The position numbers and the translations under genes are program-made. Under the pieces are notes generated by a model. The model was not told the DNA's origin and did not search any database. It saw only the letters and a list, made by a program, of their open reading frames with translations. DNA of 6,049 nt from Streptosporangiaceae bacterium. GTDB taxonomy: Bacteria > Actinomycetota > Actinomycetes > Streptosporangiales > Streptosporangiaceae. Position 1 is the stretch's first letter. The number at the start of each line of letters is the position of its first letter. This document shows, one piece after another, positions 4,872 through 6,049 of this stretch. Location: assembly GCA_030039095.1 (NCBI GenBank), contig JASHQP010000701.1, positions 1-6,049 on the forward strand, read 5' to 3'.

Positions 4872-5501
4872 ATGACCGAGTTCACGATAGGAACCGGCGC
4901 CAGCTGCAGCGACGGGCCGTGCGGCAAGCTCACCCGGCTGATCGTCGACCCCGAAACACAGGCGGTCACCCATCTGGTGATCGAGCCGGAGCACCGGGGC
5001 GGGAGGGGGCGGATCGTCCCCATCGGCCTCGTCGATGACACGGCGAGCGAGATCAAGATCCGCCGCACCAAAGCCGAGTTCGGCGAGCTCGACCCGGCCG
5101 AAGAAACGGATCTGCTCCCCGGCGATGGCGGGTACAGCCTCGCCGAGGGCCCGCGGGTCGGCAGCGCGCGCTTCCCGGGTCTGGTCATGGCCAGCCTCCG
5201 CCCGGACCGTGTCGGCGTCGCGACCCACGACGCCATTCCCAGGGGGGAGGTGGACGTGCGGCGCGGCGAACCCGTCTACGCCACCGACGGTGAAATCGGG
5301 AAGATCCAGGGCCTCGTCATCGATCCCGTCAGCCGTCACGTGACCCACGTGCTGCTCGAGGAGGGCCACCTCTGGGGCCGCAAAGAGGTCGCGATCCCGG
5401 TCGGCTCCGTCACCCGGGTCGGCGACATCATCCGGCTCACGATCGACAAACGCCAGGTGGAGGGCCTGCCACCGGTAGACGTCGACCGGCTAGCGACCTA
5501 G
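4872..5501 (+). CDS. PRC-barrel domain protein with two repeats
   Basis: This 209-residue protein is made of two similar halves. Repeat 1 has GKLTRLIVDPETQAVTHLVI (residues 18-37) followed by GRIVPIGLVDD (46-56). Repeat 2 has GKIQGLVIDPVSRHVTHVLL (143-162) followed by KEVAIPVGSVTRVGD (171-185). The pattern G-K-[IL]-x-x-[IL]-[IV]-[IV]-D-P-x-[ST]-x-x-[VI]-T-H, then a charged turn and a [IV]-P-x-x-x-V strand, is the PRC-barrel beta fold, known from RimM and from photosynthetic reaction-centre H subunits. In single-purpose actinobacterial proteins it is usually linked to RNA or protein binding or stress, with no defined reaction. A linker of about 60 residues (80-140) separates the halves. It has no signal peptide or membrane helix. 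The start is supported by a Shine-Dalgarno. It probably has its own promoter and no operon partner in the window. Confidence 0.85.
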   Translation: MTEFTIGTGASCSDGPCGKLTRLIVDPETQAVTHLVIEPEHRGGRGRIVPIGLVDDTASEIKIRRTKAEFGELDPAEETDLLPGDGGYSLAEGPRVGSARFPGLVMASLRPDRVGVATHDAIPRGEVDVRRGEPVYATDGEIGKIQGLVIDPVSRHVTHVLLEEGHLWGRKEVAIPVGSVTRVGDIIRLTIDKRQVEGLPPVDVDRLAT

Positions 5502-5531
5502 CGCGTTCCGGTCAGGGTGGCCCGGCCGTCG

Positions 5532-5558
5532 TCACAGCTGGTGGATCAGCGGCTGTGA
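5532..5558. repeat. 7-bp inverted repeat after the PRC-barrel gene
   Basis: TCACAGC (5532-5538) and GCTGTGA (5552-5558) are perfectly complementary around a 13-base loop, 30 bases past the PRC-barrel stop. It overlaps the end of the minus-strand small reading frame. It could act as a weak bidirectional terminator, but no T-run follows on the plus strand. Confidence 0.3.
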
Positions 5559-5732
5559 AATGTGCCTGTCGTACCAGAACTGCGCCTCGCGCCGCGACTC
5601 GAAGGGCCGTGGATCCCACGCCGCACACCGGGGAGCGGCACAGCTGATCCTGGTCTTCCCGTCCGCCGTTCCGTTCTCGACCGGGCGATGGGCGGGTGCA
5701 CGGCGGAGGCGAGGGTAACCGGCTGCCTGCAT
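5532..5732 (-). CDS. Possible small Cys-containing protein, family not recognised
   Basis: From the ATG at 5732 this frame encodes 66 residues; an in-frame TTG at 5765 would add 11. The N-terminal part (YPRLRRAPAHRPVENGT) looks unordered. The C-terminal half is more protein-like: TRISCAAPRCAAWD, with two Cys four residues apart, then FESRREAQFWYDRHISQ, an amphipathic, aromatic-rich helix with a His that could complete a metal site. Third codon positions are GC-rich in this half. No good Shine-Dalgarno is visible. It lies tail-to-tail with the PRC-barrel gene and downstream of the TauE-like gene on the same strand, separated by a hairpin. It could be a genuine small zinc-binding protein, the remnant of a longer one, or a chance frame. 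Confidence 0.35.
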   Translation of the reverse strand: MQAAGYPRLRRAPAHRPVENGTADGKTRISCAAPRCAAWDPRPFESRREAQFWYDRHISQPLIHQL

Positions 5733-5765
5733 GCGCTCAACACTGGCACCGGGCAGCGATTCCAA

Positions 5766-5782
5766 ACCGGAGGCGCGCCGGT
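5766..5782 (-). terminator. Candidate terminator of the TauE-like gene
   Basis: On the minus strand, ACCGG and CCGGT pair around a 7-base loop, directly followed by TT, 14 bases after the stop codon of the TauE-like gene. The stem is short (5 bp) and the T-run brief, so the call is tentative, but the position is right. Confidence 0.35.
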
Positions 5783-5796
5783 GCTCGCAGCGGACG

Positions 5797-6049
5797 CTAG
5801 CTTCCCACCCAGAGGCGGATGGCGAGCGCGAGCCCGGCGAGCGCGGCGAGGACGCGCAGCACGTTCCCGGGCAGCCGCCTGGCCAGAGCCGGCCCGATCA
5901 TGCTGCCAGCCAGGAAGCCGACGGCCATCGGCGCCGCGGCAGCCCAGTCGACGCGCCAGAAGACCACGAACACGACGCAGCAGGACACGTCCGCGATGCC
6001 GAGAATCATGTTCTTGAGTGCGTTGCACTGGGCGGGCTGCTTACCGGTG
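5797..6049 (-). CDS. TauE/SafE (TSUP) family membrane permease, C-terminal part
   Basis: The frame is open from the right edge of the window, so the gene begins outside; 83 C-terminal residues are visible. They read QCNALKNMILGIADV, then a hydrophobic helix (VSCCVVFVVFW), VDWAAAAPMAVGFLAGSMIGPALARRLP with the small-residue-rich helix and G-x-x-x-G-like spacing of this family, and a last helix VLRVLAALAGLALAIRLWV ending WVGS. The NALKN...VDW...G...G...RRLP order is the second half-repeat of TauE/SafE proteins: eight-helix inner-membrane carriers associated with export or uptake of sulfite, sulfonates or other small organic anions. The Met at 6009 is internal to the helix region and not the true start. 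The substrate is unknown. The paired Cys in the first visible helix are unusual but not obviously functional. Confidence 0.82.
   Translation of the reverse strand, partial: TGKQPAQCNALKNMILGIADVSCCVVFVVFWRVDWAAAAPMAVGFLAGSMIGPALARRLPGNVLRVLAALAGLALAIRLWVGS

Noticed and set aside
4595..5369. Long minus-strand open frames opposite the Rossmann and PRC-barrel genes
   Set aside because: They are antisense shadows of genes with clear domain motifs.
1..6049. Biosynthetic cluster or defence system spanning the window
   Set aside because: The intact genes are on alternating strands with separate leaders, have no core biosynthetic enzyme, nuclease, toxin or sensor among them, and show no operon structure.

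Overview
This window comes from a high-GC Actinomycete-type chromosome. Codons end almost always in G or C, GTG and weak-SD starts occur, and the gene families are typical of soil actinobacteria: DrrA/DrrB-type exporters, TetR, an F420-reductase-like Rossmann protein, PRC-barrel and TauE/SafE. The genus cannot be fixed from the sequence. No phage, IS element, CRISPR array or RNA gene was recognised.

Layout. Positions 1-637 (+) hold the C-terminal two thirds of a DrrA-like ABC ATPase whose last ~20 residues are replaced by unrelated sequence; a short coding-like tail in another frame runs to 723. Positions 760-1260 (-) are an intact GNAT acetyltransferase, diverging from a SAM-dependent methyltransferase at 1323-2093 (+). 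Between those two starts a perfect 8-bp inverted repeat ends directly against the methyltransferase start codon. Positions 2094-2209 are non-coding and hold a 19-bp tandem repeat with a four-run G-quadruplex motif on the minus strand, a GC hairpin and a strong Shine-Dalgarno. These precede a proline-iminopeptidase-like alpha/beta hydrolase at 2210-3160 (+).

Positions 3161-3982 are a gene graveyard. The C-terminal part of a DrrB-like ABC-2 permease lies on the minus strand, and the C-terminal ligand domain of a TetR repressor lies on the plus strand. Both have lost their N-termini at one shared junction near 3630. The simplest reading is that one deletion removed the permease 5' half, the cognate ATPase gene, the divergent promoter and the repressor's DNA-binding domain. 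Positions 4111-4776 (+) are an intact Rossmann protein of the F420_oxidored type, 4872-5501 (+) a two-repeat PRC-barrel protein, and 5532-5732 (-) a possible small Cys-containing protein. Positions 5797-6049 (-) are the C-terminal end of a TauE/SafE permease that runs off the right edge.

The intact genes are mostly single, independently oriented accessory enzymes (acetyl transfer, methyl transfer, peptide or ester hydrolysis, redox) and do not form an evident pathway. The most distinctive feature of the window is the decay of the drug-exporter modules. I did not find convincing evidence of a new defence or biosynthetic system.
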